From: Methanosarcina barkeri str. Wiesmoor
GTDB lineage: Archaea; Halobacteriota; Methanosarcinia; Methanosarcinales; Methanosarcinaceae
NCBI RefSeq assembly: GCF_000969985.1
Contig: NZ_CP009526.1
Location: forward strand, 1,488,001 to 1,552,000
Length of the DNA: 64,000 nucleotides
Reading direction: 5' to 3'
Shown here: positions 17,197-26,542 of the stretch, piece after piece
Numbering within the stretch: the first letter of the stretch is position 1
Layout of the letters: each line of letters starts with the position of its first letter
The notes under the pieces: model-generated
Seen by the model: the letters and a program-made list of their open reading frames with translations, nothing else
Told to the model about the DNA's origin: nothing
Database searches by the model: none
Made by a program: the position numbers and the translations under genes

Positions 17197-19071
17197 TTAG
17201 TTCAAGCCCAGTGCCTTTCTTTTTTCGTCAATGTGCTCAAGCATCAGGTCTGCAGCTTTAAAGGGATCAGGCTCAACTGCAAAGCTTGCTCCGACCACGT
17301 CGTTCAAACCTCCTGTCAGAAGGGACGTAACAGCCTGACTTCCAAGAACAGCCGGAATAGTCCCGAGCACGGTAAATACGCCGGATGAAACCACATAAGC
17401 CCCGATGCTAACCGCCTTTTCGCTCATCCATTCAGGGGCTGCTCCTGCTGCTGGAAGATCACTTATGTCCACACCCAGGCGGTTTGCAATCGCAGCTGAA
17501 AGCACAAGGATACGGCTGATATCAACACAGGAACCCATGTGCAGAACAGGGGGTATGCCCAAAGCCTTACAGACGGCTTTTAAACCATCGCCTGCAAGTT
17601 CGGAAGCTTCCGGCAGAAGAAGCCCTGCTTCGGCACATGCAATTGCATTGCAGCCGGTTGTGACCACAAGCACATTGTTTTCGATCAGTTCTTTAACGAG
17701 GTTGACATGGCCGTAGTTGTGCTTTACTTTTATGTTATTGCAGCCGACAACAGCCCCTATTCCCCGAACAGCCCCGCCTTTTATCGCCTCAATGAGAGGA
17801 TCAGGGCTTCCTCCAAGGGCACTGAGTATAGCCTCGGCACTGAAGCCTGCCATGCACTCCTGCTTTTCTTCAGGTATGGTAACCTTTTCCGGAACCCTGT
17901 TAGGGAAGTTTTCAACGGCAGTCCTTACGATTTCTGTTGCGGTTTCATAAGCTCTGTCCTCATGGAATTCCATTCTTACGGTGTTGGGAAAATCGGCCTT
18001 TGGAGATGTAGATATAAACTTTGTGTGGTAGCAGCCTGTAAGTTCTCCAAGCGAGGGCATGATACACTGGACATCAACAACCATAGCTTCCACAGCGCCT
18101 GTAATTACTGCCAGCTCCTGCTGAAGGAAATTTCCGGCTATGGGAATCCCATGACGCATTAGGGTCTCGTTACCAGTACAGCATATTCCTACAACGTTGA
18201 TGCCTGCTGCACCCTTTTCCTCTGCAAGTTTAAGGAGCTCGGGGTTTTCTGTAGCTTCCACGATCATTTCTGAGAGAATAGGTTCGTGCCCGTGGACAAT
18301 TACATTTACTTTGTCTCTGGACAGCACCCCCAGATTAACGGTGCTTCTTCTAGGCTGTGGAACTCCAAAGAGTATGTCCTGGACGTCGGTGGCTATCATC
18401 GAGCCTCCCCAACCATCGGAAAGCCCTGTGCGCAGTCCTTGCAGCAGGATATGAACCGCATCATTGTCCACACCTATATGAGTCCTGTGCATGCATTCCA
18501 CGATTTCCCGGTCAATCCCCCTGGGCTCTATTCCAAGCTCGGCCCAGAGCTTGAGCCTTGATTCCGGAACTCTTCTGGTACACTGGAGATGTCCATCCTG
18601 TTTTCCAAATTCCTGAAGCAGTGTGTTAGCAAGTTTGGCTGCGACTTCCTCCAGGTTTTTGCCCTCTGAGGAAATCCCATATTCCGAGGCAAGAGATAGC
18701 AGTTTTGCTTCATCTTTTATCCCGTAACTTCCAGCTTCTCCTTCACTCATTTTCTTAAAGGTCAGAACAGCGTCTCTTGCATGGTCGGAATGAGCTGCTG
18801 CACCTGCGGCAATCATTCTAAGGAAATTCCTTGCAACTATGATGTCTGCAGTAGCGCCGCAAATTCCCTTTTGAGCTCCCTCTCCGAAGGGATCTATCCT
18901 GCATGGACCCATATTACAATTCCGGCAGCAAACTCCTAGCTGCCCGAAACTGCATTGAGGCAGTTGTTTTTCATACCTGTCCCAGGCGGTTTCAATGCCT
19001 TCTTTTTCGGCCTTCTGAAGCATTTTCTGACTTGCAAGGTCAATACTTTTCTCATATATTTCCGTCTTCAT
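17197..19071 (-). CDS. cooS: Carbon monoxide dehydrogenase, monofunctional Ni-Fe catalytic subunit
   Basis: CooS oxidises CO with water to CO2 at a Ni-4Fe-4S C-cluster. The N-terminus has cysteines at residues 40, 48, 49, 52, 57 and 71 (CSFGQLGVCCRNCNMGPC, then GICGATADI), exactly the spacing of the D and B clusters of Carboxydothermus-type enzymes. C-cluster ligand regions are visible as GVDNDAVHIL, GICCTGNE, VVGCNN, TGCNAIACAE and MGSCVDISR. At 624 residues it is of normal length. I start it at ATG 19071, preceded by GGGAT in TGTGGGATATGAG; an upstream TTG or ATG (19122, 19092) would add residues without homology. This is the stand-alone CODH, not the CdhA subunit of the acetyl-CoA synthase complex. 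Confidence 0.95.
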   Translation of the reverse strand: MKTEIYEKSIDLASQKMLQKAEKEGIETAWDRYEKQLPQCSFGQLGVCCRNCNMGPCRIDPFGEGAQKGICGATADIIVARNFLRMIAAGAAAHSDHARDAVLTFKKMSEGEAGSYGIKDEAKLLSLASEYGISSEGKNLEEVAAKLANTLLQEFGKQDGHLQCTRRVPESRLKLWAELGIEPRGIDREIVECMHRTHIGVDNDAVHILLQGLRTGLSDGWGGSMIATDVQDILFGVPQPRRSTVNLGVLSRDKVNVIVHGHEPILSEMIVEATENPELLKLAEEKGAAGINVVGICCTGNETLMRHGIPIAGNFLQQELAVITGAVEAMVVDVQCIMPSLGELTGCYHTKFISTSPKADFPNTVRMEFHEDRAYETATEIVRTAVENFPNRVPEKVTIPEEKQECMAGFSAEAILSALGGSPDPLIEAIKGGAVRGIGAVVGCNNIKVKHNYGHVNLVKELIENNVLVVTTGCNAIACAEAGLLLPEASELAGDGLKAVCKALGIPPVLHMGSCVDISRILVLSAAIANRLGVDISDLPAAGAAPEWMSEKAVSIGAYVVSSGVFTVLGTIPAVLGSQAVTSLLTGGLNDVVGASFAVEPDPFKAADLMLEHIDEKRKALGLN

Positions 19072-20418
19072 CTCATATCCCACATTTAACATGAAAATGC
19101 TGCCATCTGCAAGCATTTTCATTGGTTGTGCATTTTATTCAAAGAATATCGTGTTTGTTTTCTCTATTCTTTCTGGAACCATCCGAAACTTCGGTTCAAG
19201 CTCCCTGATTTGAAGAATTAGTCCCTAAATCTGTGATCCTGAAGCAACTTTACCTGGCTGATTTTTTATTTTTTGATTTCCAGCCCTGTCTAATCTTAAA
19301 ACTGGCTAATTTGGAAAAATTCTTCAGGATTATCAAATTTTATTGTTTTATAAACTTTATTAAAAAAGCGCGATTATATTAAGATAAAGCTCGTCCCAAG
19401 ACTATAATTGGTACCCTGAATCTCGAATTCTGAAAGATAAATCGAGTTTAGGATTAACTTAAACATTTGTTTAGTCATTTGAATATCTTTATAGATTGGC
19501 TGATATGTTTGTGGACTACTTAGGGACAAATTCACTCTTTCTGTGTTTATTCCTTTCCCATTTTCTAAACTCGATTTAATCTCTCAATTTCATCGAGTTC
19601 GTGTTCCATTTTAGACCTCATTTTATGGTTTCATTATTTTCAAGTTTGTTTCTATTAAGTTGTGTTTCTACTATTGTGTAGATAAGCTGTGTAGATAATT
19701 TTATGGAGGCGGTCTAAATGTCACTTATTAACAAATTTTTGAGATTTTTTATTCATCAATTGGTTCTCTTCCATTCTACGTTTTATTCGTTTTACTTAAG
19801 GAATGCGGATTCCTATTTCCGATTAACTATATAAGTAAATTGTGCTCATGAGGGCTTTGCACGTAAAGTCATCAAAATCCACTACTTTAAATGCAGATGA
19901 TCGACTTTAAATGCAAAATGCATAATTTAATTAATTATAAGATGTTTAACAGTTTTGAATTTAGTTAATTAACTTCTTTTATATTAAGGACGTTATTTAT
20001 AGTTCTGTGCAGTTGACGAAGTATGACCTTCCAAAAAATTGGGTGTGTATTTTCGGGATCTGAGTTTAAGGAGTTTGAGGAAATTTAGTATTATTTAGCA
20101 TGAAAGTACAAAACAAAACTGGCTTCCAATGCTCCTTTTGATTTTTTGCTCCTTATCAAAATTTAAGCCTTGTATGGAAATTCATTGATTAGTTTAGGTA
20201 TGGTTTGAAAAACCATAGTTAAGACAACCTTAATACCAAAGGTAATGACGAGATCAATAGTCAAAAAAGGTGGGTAAAAAGTACTTTCATTTCTTTGTGC
20301 CTGTTATTCGAAGAATATCATGTGCGTTTTGGAGAAAAATATTAAATATATTGTATCTTAGATTTTCATGAATCAACTCGATCAAAATTTTATATTTTAA
20401 TAAATTAACAGAGTTGCT
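19072..20418. other. 1.3-kb gene-free region upstream of cooS
   Basis: No convincing gene is seen. Three structures are visible. A perfect 13-bp inverted repeat (TAAATCGAGTTTA at 19438, TAAACTCGATTTA at 19566) is separated by 115 bases. A tight hairpin TATGGTTT-GAA-AAACCATA lies at 20199-20217. A roughly 33-bp sequence with ATTCNAAGAATATC occurs at 19142-19164 and again at 20309-20331. The copy near 19150 lies about 70 bases upstream of cooS and could hold its promoter or operator. Confidence 0.5.
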
Positions 20419-21177
20419 CTATTTTTCGCGTTTTATTTTTTTCTCAAAACGTTTTCCTTGATAATCCTCCAACATTTTGTTGATTTTTACGCTTACCCCA
20501 GGAATAATCGTTGGTTCTATCTTCGCATATTGACCAATTTTCTCGATGATACAATCTAGCAACATTTTTCGTTCATTTTCTTTTAGTAAATAATAACGAT
20601 CGGTTAAGCTGATAACTCCTTTATCGTATTCAGAGGATTTTACAAAATTATACATCCCTGGAGCACCTATGGAGACAAACGAACCGTATGAAATAAACGA
20701 AAATGATCCGTGCCTAGACCGAAGATACATTTCAACTAGCTGAACTTCATACTTCTTATCCCAAATAACCTCATATTTAAATTCTTTTTTCTTACGAATG
20801 TCCTCATGGGTGTTATCAAATGGATCGATTATATGGAAATCAGTGAATCTTAAACCAGGTTCCAGAATTAAGTTATAAATGCCTCCCCGTCCTTCTTTGC
20901 TAGGCCCAATTGGAATTCCCATATGTTCAAATTTAAATGAATATTCATTGTCGTGGACTTCTAGCCGGAGACAAGTTTTTGAATGTTCCATTGTACATTT
21001 ATCAAAGTTATATATATGATTTCCACCTAAATCGAATTTATAGCTGGGGACATCTGAATGGATTTCCCTCCGTCTGTCTAAAGTCACACGCTCTGTTTCG
21101 GATTTTGGTTTTATATTAAAATTATTCATAGTACCGTCACGAGCTAGCATATCGACAACAACTGCGTCAAGATACAT
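20419..21177 (-). CDS. Unknown protein, 252 residues, divergent from a two-gene operon
   Basis: I do not recognise this protein. It is soluble, with no signal peptide or membrane segment. It is rich in Lys, Glu and aromatic residues, and its mixed pattern (YNLILEPGLRFTDFHIIDPF, GSFSFISYGSFVSIG) suggests a beta-rich domain. The C-terminus is basic (RFEKKIKREK). GGTGAG 7 bases before ATG 21177 supports the start. Base composition is more AT-rich than in the housekeeping genes. It is transcribed away from the genes at 21518 and 22409, with a 340-bp intergenic region full of inverted repeats between them. An acquired gene, perhaps linked with defence, is an inference from context only. Confidence 0.7.
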   Translation of the reverse strand: MYLDAVVVDMLARDGTMNNFNIKPKSETERVTLDRRREIHSDVPSYKFDLGGNHIYNFDKCTMEHSKTCLRLEVHDNEYSFKFEHMGIPIGPSKEGRGGIYNLILEPGLRFTDFHIIDPFDNTHEDIRKKKEFKYEVIWDKKYEVQLVEMYLRSRHGSFSFISYGSFVSIGAPGMYNFVKSSEYDKGVISLTDRYYLLKENERKMLLDCIIEKIGQYAKIEPTIIPGVSVKINKMLEDYQGKRFEKKIKREK

Positions 21178-21266
21178 AGATCATCTCACCTTGTTCCAAC
21201 TCATTTTATTTTTTTCGTCACTGAAGTTTTATCTATATCTTCCATATAAAATTGTGTAATAGAAAT

Positions 21267-21426
21267 GACGCCTTCTTACTCAACACAAATCGCCATGTTT
21301 TTTGATATAAGGCGTCGTTTTCTCTTCTATTTGTTGAGTCAATTTATATTTTGAAAATAAACTATCTATTTATTTAGAAACTTTTTTATGTTCATAAGTT
21401 TACTATTAATTGGCGATTTGTTTGAG
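21267..21426. promoter_or_regulatory. Inverted repeats in a divergent promoter region
   Basis: Three overlapping inverted repeats lie between the divergent genes. GACGCCTT (21267) pairs with AAGGCGTC (21309). ACTCAACA (21278) pairs with TGTTGAGT (from 21332). CAAATCGCCA (21286-21295) pairs with TGGCGATTTG (21411-21420). They could be operators or fold into alternative RNA structures. Confidence 0.5.
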
Positions 21427-21517
21427 ATTACCTTTACGCTATTCATATGTTGGTAGCTTGTTCTATGATTGTTCTCTTTCTCAAATTGAAGTCGACTATT
21501 GTTAGAAGGAAACGAGA

Positions 21518-22408
21518 ATGGATACTATTGATAAGAAAATATATTTTTATAGAATACTTATGAAAAAAATTGGTAAAGTTGTTACTTCGGATAAAGTTTT
21601 TTCAAAAATCAATACTTTGCCATTTACTAATGGAGAACGTTATTTAGATTTAGAAAACGAAAATTCTCAATGTATGTATATTGAACCTATAAAACAACCA
21701 TTAAGAGCTAACATAGGTACTGTTAGAACAAAGAATTTACCCATGACAGAACAAAAAGGAGTGCAAGATCCTTTAAATTTACCTCCTGGTGTAGGATTAT
21801 ATGAAGGCACTCATTTTGTAATATTTTCTAATAATGTAATGGGAGCTGAATACAATTATTACGGACCAAGAATAAGTTGTTTAAAAAATTATATTCCATC
21901 TAAAGTTCCTAGTTTAGTAGATGAGGTGGAGTTAATCCCGATTATGAGACACGATTTTATGGAGCAAATTTCAAAAATAGGGGAAATTAAAAAGTTTCGC
22001 ATGAAAATACAAAGTGACAATATCATTCTTACAGAAAAATTGAATGCAAACCTTCATAGCATGTTTGAACAGGCTAAAAGAGTAGCATATGACACGGAAG
22101 ATTTAGACATTACTTTAAATTTGTCACACAATATGAAATTATCTATGCTCGATAAATTATCAGAATGGTTGCCCATTCCTGAAGTGCTATCCAGTTTATC
22201 AGTTTTAAAAATTCATGCAAAAAACGAAGAAACTAGAAAAATGGAAACGTTTGACTTACTTCAAGATTATATGCTTTCAGTAAAGCCAGTAAATAAAAAA
22301 GACGAGTTACATAGGTCGGTCGACAAAAACTCTATGTATAATGCAATCGAATCATCTTATGACGAATTAAAATCTGAGATAAATAGTGTAATTGGAAACG
22401 AAAAATAA
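21518..22408 (+). CDS. Unknown protein, 296 residues, first gene of a two-gene operon
   Basis: I do not recognise the family. The N-terminus (KKIYFYRILMKKIG) looks like the first strand of a beta-rich domain, and GVQDPLNLPPGVGLYEGTHF follows at ~88-107. GAEYNYYGPR lies mid-protein and the C-terminal third is helical. There is no signal peptide or membrane segment. AAGGA 6-7 bases before ATG 21518 supports the start. The stop is followed directly, with no gap, by the ATG of a membrane protein gene, so the two products probably work together. A soluble protein plus a small membrane protein in an AT-rich island beside an insertion element is a layout often seen in defence systems, but no known effector motif is visible. 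Confidence 0.75.
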   Translation: MDTIDKKIYFYRILMKKIGKVVTSDKVFSKINTLPFTNGERYLDLENENSQCMYIEPIKQPLRANIGTVRTKNLPMTEQKGVQDPLNLPPGVGLYEGTHFVIFSNNVMGAEYNYYGPRISCLKNYIPSKVPSLVDEVELIPIMRHDFMEQISKIGEIKKFRMKIQSDNIILTEKLNANLHSMFEQAKRVAYDTEDLDITLNLSHNMKLSMLDKLSEWLPIPEVLSSLSVLKIHAKNEETRKMETFDLLQDYMLSVKPVNKKDELHRSVDKNSMYNAIESSYDELKSEINSVIGNEK

Positions 22409-22861
22409 ATGACTGAAACATTATCCGATAACTATCCTAAGAATTTCCTAACATATGAATTAATAATTTCTTTATTGATTAGTGGAATAGCTATAGCTAT
22501 AATTCAATTAAAATGGTCTCCAGAAGAAGTACACAAGTGGATGTTTTTTAACAAATCTCAATTTTATTCATTGTTAGCTACTATTAGTGGAACTCTTCTG
22601 GGTTTTATTATTACTGGTATTTCTGTAATTCTGTCTCTATCAGGATCACAAAAATTAGAAAAAGCAACAGAAAGCACCCAATTTAAAAAAATATTTGTAG
22701 TATATTTCAGTACGATAAAATTTCTAGCATTTACTGTAATTATATCAATTATTGGATTTTTAGTAAACAATGATTCTATTAATATCTGTTTATTATATCT
22801 ATTAATAATTTTATCAATTATTTCATCTTTTAGAATACAGTTTGGGTTCTCAGAAATATAG
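22409..22861 (+). CDS. Unknown small membrane protein, second gene of the operon
   Basis: The 150-residue protein has about four hydrophobic segments: YELIISLLISGIAIAII, FYSLLATISGTLLGFIITG, IKFLAFTVIISIIGFLV and ICLLYLLIILSIISSF. A charged loop (SGSQKLEKATESTQFKKI) follows the second. ATG 22409 abuts the stop of the preceding gene, so translation is probably coupled. I cannot name the family. Its role could be to anchor, or to act as the membrane-disrupting effector for, the 296-residue partner; this is inferred from gene order. Confidence 0.75.
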   Translation: MTETLSDNYPKNFLTYELIISLLISGIAIAIIQLKWSPEEVHKWMFFNKSQFYSLLATISGTLLGFIITGISVILSLSGSQKLEKATESTQFKKIFVVYFSTIKFLAFTVIISIIGFLVNNDSINICLLYLLIILSIISSFRIQFGFSEI

Positions 22862-22959
22862 TTGACATTATTATTCCAGATGCGAATACTAATTCTAAAA
22901 AGGCATAAGTATTTAAATTTTAAACTGTTTTGTATTCATACTTACATTATAAATCAACG

Positions 22960-24693
22960 TTGTCCACTTATTATCGCCTTTTAACTCAATACCACAAGCC
23001 TCAGTAGAAATAAAAATAGAAAGCGTTGTGTTCTTTGCTCTTACTTTGATTGTAAAAATTCTGGCTCGATTCCATTCCCCTAGCTTCGGCAGGTAAACAT
23101 ATATGTTAATATAATTAATATTCATATCTTTTTTCTTTATATTCCATGGCAGATAAAAACAACAGTCGAAGAGTCAACTCCTCAATAAAACGTACAAGAT
23201 TCTTAGGTCACCTTGGTTTTATTGTTGGAGTTTTCCGAGACCTTGAAGTTAACAAACTGGTCGATGAGAAACTTCCTAAAGAACGAGATCACAAGGTTCC
23301 TCACTCCGTCTGCATCCTTGCCATGGTACTCAATGGTCTTGGTTTCATAGGACAACATCTGTACCTTTTTCCTGATTTTTTCAGGACTATTTCTATAGAA
23401 AGACTTTTTGGAGACGGTGTCACACGAGAAGACCTGAATCAATATGCTATTGGAGAAACTCTTGACAGAATCGTAAAGTATGGTCCTGCAAAACTATTTA
23501 CGGAAATCACTCTTCACATTATGAACCGTCTACCTATTCCTGTCCATTGTTTACACGCTGACACTACGAGTGTCAGCGTTTATGGCGATTATGAAGACAA
23601 AGAAATTGAGTTTATTGATATTACTTTTGGGAGTCCCAAAACGGAAGATGGAACCTAAGACAATTTGTACTGAGCCTGATTGTTAATCAGCATGGCATAC
23701 CACTTTTCATGAATACACATTCAAGGAATGCTTCAGACAAAAAAACAATTCTGGAAGCAATCAAGTCTATTAAATCAGCTTTAAGCCCTGAAAGTAAAGT
23801 GTACTATGTTGCTGATAGTTCATTTTATACAGACAATAATATCAAGAATATAGGAAAGTCATTCTGGATCAGTCGTGTTCCTGCACTACAATTAATGAGG
23901 CAAAGGAACTGCTAACAGCAAATCTAAGCCTGAAAACGTTGAAAAGCGACGAGAGATACTCATTTTATCAAACCTTTGTGGATTATGGTGGGGTCAAACA
24001 AAAGTGGGTTTTGTTACTCTCTCATAAAATGAACGAAAAGAAATAGGTAACTATCAGAAGAAAGCTTGAAAAAAAGCTTGAAAAAGCAGAAAAGTCGCTT
24101 AAAAAGCTGGCAGAAGATTACTTTTTCTGTGTAGAAAATTCATTAAAAGCAGCAGAAAAATGGATTGCAGATTTTCCTTCAGTTTTTTTGAGAAAATAGA
24201 TTTGAAAACCATTAAAAAACGTGAAGCAGGTAAAAGAGGCAGACCTTTGAAAGATGAAAAATTAAAGACGTATTACAGGATTAATGGAATAATAAAAGTT
24301 AACGAAGCTTTTGTTTTAAAAAAATGGAAAAATTGGGCTTTTCATTCTTGCAAGTAATGATATCAACCTTTCTCCTGAAGAGATGCTGAAGTATTACAAA
24401 GGACAAGATAAAGTAGAAAAAGGATTTAGATTTTTGAAAAGTGACACATTTAGCGTATCGAAGATGTACCTCAAAAATAAATCAAGAATTGAAGCGTTGA
24501 CAATGATAATGGTGGAGGGTTTTATAGAGTCAATGGTAACTTATAATTCATACATAATTTTTTCAAAGTATTATAAGTTTTTTTGAATACCGTAACCCAA
24601 GTAAAAATATCATAATTTTTTATTTATAACACTACTATAATATTAGTCTTGAGATTAGTTTATACAAAGAATGACACTCGATAGAGTGGACAA
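22960..24693 (+). mobile_element. Decayed IS1634-like insertion sequence
   Basis: A broken transposase gene (23146-24586) is flanked by possible terminal inverted repeats: TTGTCCACTTATTATCG (22960-22976) on the left and CGATAGAGTGGACAA (24679-24693) on the right. The resulting length of 1.73 kb fits the family. The ends match only imperfectly and I see no clear target duplication, so the borders are tentative. Confidence 0.6.
23146..24586 (+). pseudogene. Transposase pseudogene, IS1634/IS4-type
   Basis: The reading frame begins MADKNNSRRVNSSIKRTRFL and continues with the conserved N-terminal region (HSVCILAMVLNGLGFIGQHLY) and the first catalytic aspartate region (PVHCLHADTTSVSVYG). It is broken after KTEDGT at 23658. 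Homology continues in other frames: NQHGIPLFM then NASDKKTILEAI and VYYVADSSFYT (23680-23890), then KREAGKRGRPL (~24210), and finally YYKGQDKVEKGFRFLKSD (~24391-24444), the conserved C-terminal part with the catalytic Glu. At least three frameshifts or stops are needed, so the element cannot move by itself. Confidence 0.85.
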
Positions 24694-24885
24694 ACTTCAA
24701 ATCGTAAGTACCTGTAAATATATAGATTACATTAAAATAGAAAGATGAATTGAATACGGTTAAGTAACGGGATAAAGTTCACATCCGCAGAACAAAAAGC
24801 AAGGATTAAAAACAATCAGCTTTCCTTATTAAATGTTAAACTTTGTCTCCTCTTATTAGAAAAGCGACTTTAACGGTGAATTTTG

Positions 24886-25068
24886 GTGAAAAAAGATCTT
24901 ATGGATATTTTGGCCTGCCCTGTATGTAAGGGCGATCTGGTTTTGAACGTTGTCGAAGAAAATAAAGAAGAGGTCATATCTGGAACCCTCTACTGCCCTA
25001 TATGCAAAGAGCACTACCCCGTCGATGAGGGAATCCCAAATTTGCTTCCTCCTGACCTTAGAAACTGA
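24886..25068 (+). CDS. Trm112-like zinc-ribbon protein
   Basis: The 60-residue protein has two CxxC pairs, CPVCKGDL and CPICKEHYPVDEGIPNLLP, forming one zinc ribbon. This is the Trm112 family, small activating subunits that stabilise several tRNA, rRNA and protein methyltransferases. The start is GTG 24886, with GGTGA six bases before it; an adjacent TTG at 24883 is less well spaced. The next gene begins 14 bases downstream on the same strand, so the two probably form an operon. It lies just past the broken insertion element, which did not damage it. Confidence 0.85.
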   Translation: MKKDLMDILACPVCKGDLVLNVVEENKEEVISGTLYCPICKEHYPVDEGIPNLLPPDLRN

Positions 25069-25082
25069 TGTGAGGGTTAAAC

Positions 25083-25826
25083 TTGCAGCAGACATTCCAG
25101 AATGTTATTATCAACCGACAAGAGATAAACTCAATTGAGTTTGAAAATGAAAGCGTTGAGATTTCTCTGTCTCCCGGCGGAGAAGAAACCTTTGAGATCC
25201 TGATTACAAACCATGGGTCTCCTACGCATATTCACTTTTCAGTAAGTGACGAACTGAAAGGTCAGATCATTTTTCTGAGGGACAATCCATATGTGCTTCA
25301 GAAAGAATATGTCTCTGTAGTTGCAAGAATCCCGCAAGAAGGCAGAGTGCTTACCAAAGGGCAGATCTATATTACAGCGGGTTATGGCTCAAGAAAGAAA
25401 GGTTTTCCAGTCCAGCTTGGAAAAATCGATCCTAAGCCGCAAGAACACTCCGAAGACGAGTCTCGTGCAGGAAATCAGGAAGAAAAATTGAGTTCTCAAA
25501 GATCCTCAACTACACTACCTATAAAACTCTCTCACCCAAAATCAATAAATGGGCTTGACGAGTTTTCATCTTTTATCCACAGAAGCTTTACAGGAAGCTT
25601 TTCAGCTACAGAAAGAAAGATTCCAAAAAATGTAAGTGAAAACGAAAAACTTCCTTTTCACATCGCTTTTGGAGGTTTTTTATTACTTGTATGTTTATTC
25701 TTCCTCTACTTTATACTGCCATCGAGTCTGCAGTTTAAAGTCAGCTTTGCCCAGTCGGTTTTGTTTTCAATACTTTTTGTGACCTGTATAATATATATTC
25801 TGCTAAAAATTGCAGAAGAGAGCTAA
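25083..25826 (+). CDS. Uncharacterised protein with beta-rich N-terminus and two C-terminal membrane segments
   Basis: The protein has 247 residues. Residues ~1-120 are beta-rich (VEISLSPGGEETFEILITNH, KEYVSVVARIP, KGQIYITAGYG), like an immunoglobulin-type fold. A polar linker (residues ~120-190) leads to two hydrophobic segments, FGGFLLLVCLFFLYFILP and SVLFSILFVTCIIYILL. It is probably tail-anchored with the N-terminal domain facing the cytosol, as there is no signal peptide. TTG 25083 is the likely start, with GAGGG 6-7 bases before it. It follows the Trm112-like gene in the same operon. I do not recognise a function. Confidence 0.75.
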   Translation: MQQTFQNVIINRQEINSIEFENESVEISLSPGGEETFEILITNHGSPTHIHFSVSDELKGQIIFLRDNPYVLQKEYVSVVARIPQEGRVLTKGQIYITAGYGSRKKGFPVQLGKIDPKPQEHSEDESRAGNQEEKLSSQRSSTTLPIKLSHPKSINGLDEFSSFIHRSFTGSFSATERKIPKNVSENEKLPFHIAFGGFLLLVCLFFLYFILPSSLQFKVSFAQSVLFSILFVTCIIYILLKIAEES

Positions 25827-25959
25827 ACCTTTTAGGAGAACTACAGTTGTGAACCTAAGTTTATACCCATTTTGAACCTGATGCTCACTCAATTCATTTT
25901 CAGTTCATAGCTAAAAGTTGTGATTTTCAGGTTAATAAGTCAGAACTCATTTCAAGTTT

Positions 25960-26079
25960 ATAACTGAGATTAACTTCAGGTTTATAACTGAGATTAACTC
26001 CAGATTTATAACTGAGATTAACTCCAGATTTATAACTGAGATTAACTCCAGATTTATAACTGAGATTAACTCCAGATTT
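25960..26079. repeat. 24-bp tandem repeat, 5 copies plus degenerate ends
   Basis: Five units of 24 bp begin ATAACTGAGATTAACTYCAG. The first has two variant bases and the others are identical. Related but degenerate sequence extends on both sides (25850-26150). The rest of the interval up to pyrG contains no gene. Confidence 0.9.
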
Positions 26080-26542
26080 ATAACTCAGAATTCATTTCTG
26101 AACCCAAAGTGAGGATTCGCTTCAGGCGCATAAGTAAGAATTCATCTGGTTCAGAACTGAGAAAAGCATGTGAAAATCCATTTTGAATATTCATAATTAT
26201 TTATAATTGTGAGGTCACCTGAAGACAAGGAAATTGTACTTTTCTGTGCTTTATTCTCCCTCATTCAGGATTTTTCCGTCCGCCGGCACTTTAATCATTA
26301 CTTTAAGAACTCTTTTTCATTCGTGTCTATTCTTTTACTTTCACTTCTTATTTGAGCCTGTTCATTTTTAGAAGTTGGGAGTAATTTTTATATCATGAAG
26401 ATATTGGTATTGTGTTCGTACCAGAGGATTAATGACAGATTTTTTATACATTACTAATTTGATTATTTCCTGTCTAACTCCGCATAATATCTTTTAGTAG
26501 TCTAAAACCACTATTGGAAAAAAATAATGAGGAAGCTTATCC

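Noticed and set aside
22913-23125. 70-residue minus-strand gene in front of the transposase relic
   Set aside because: It overlaps the probable left end of the insertion element, has no partner or homology signal, and its length is within chance for AT-rich DNA.
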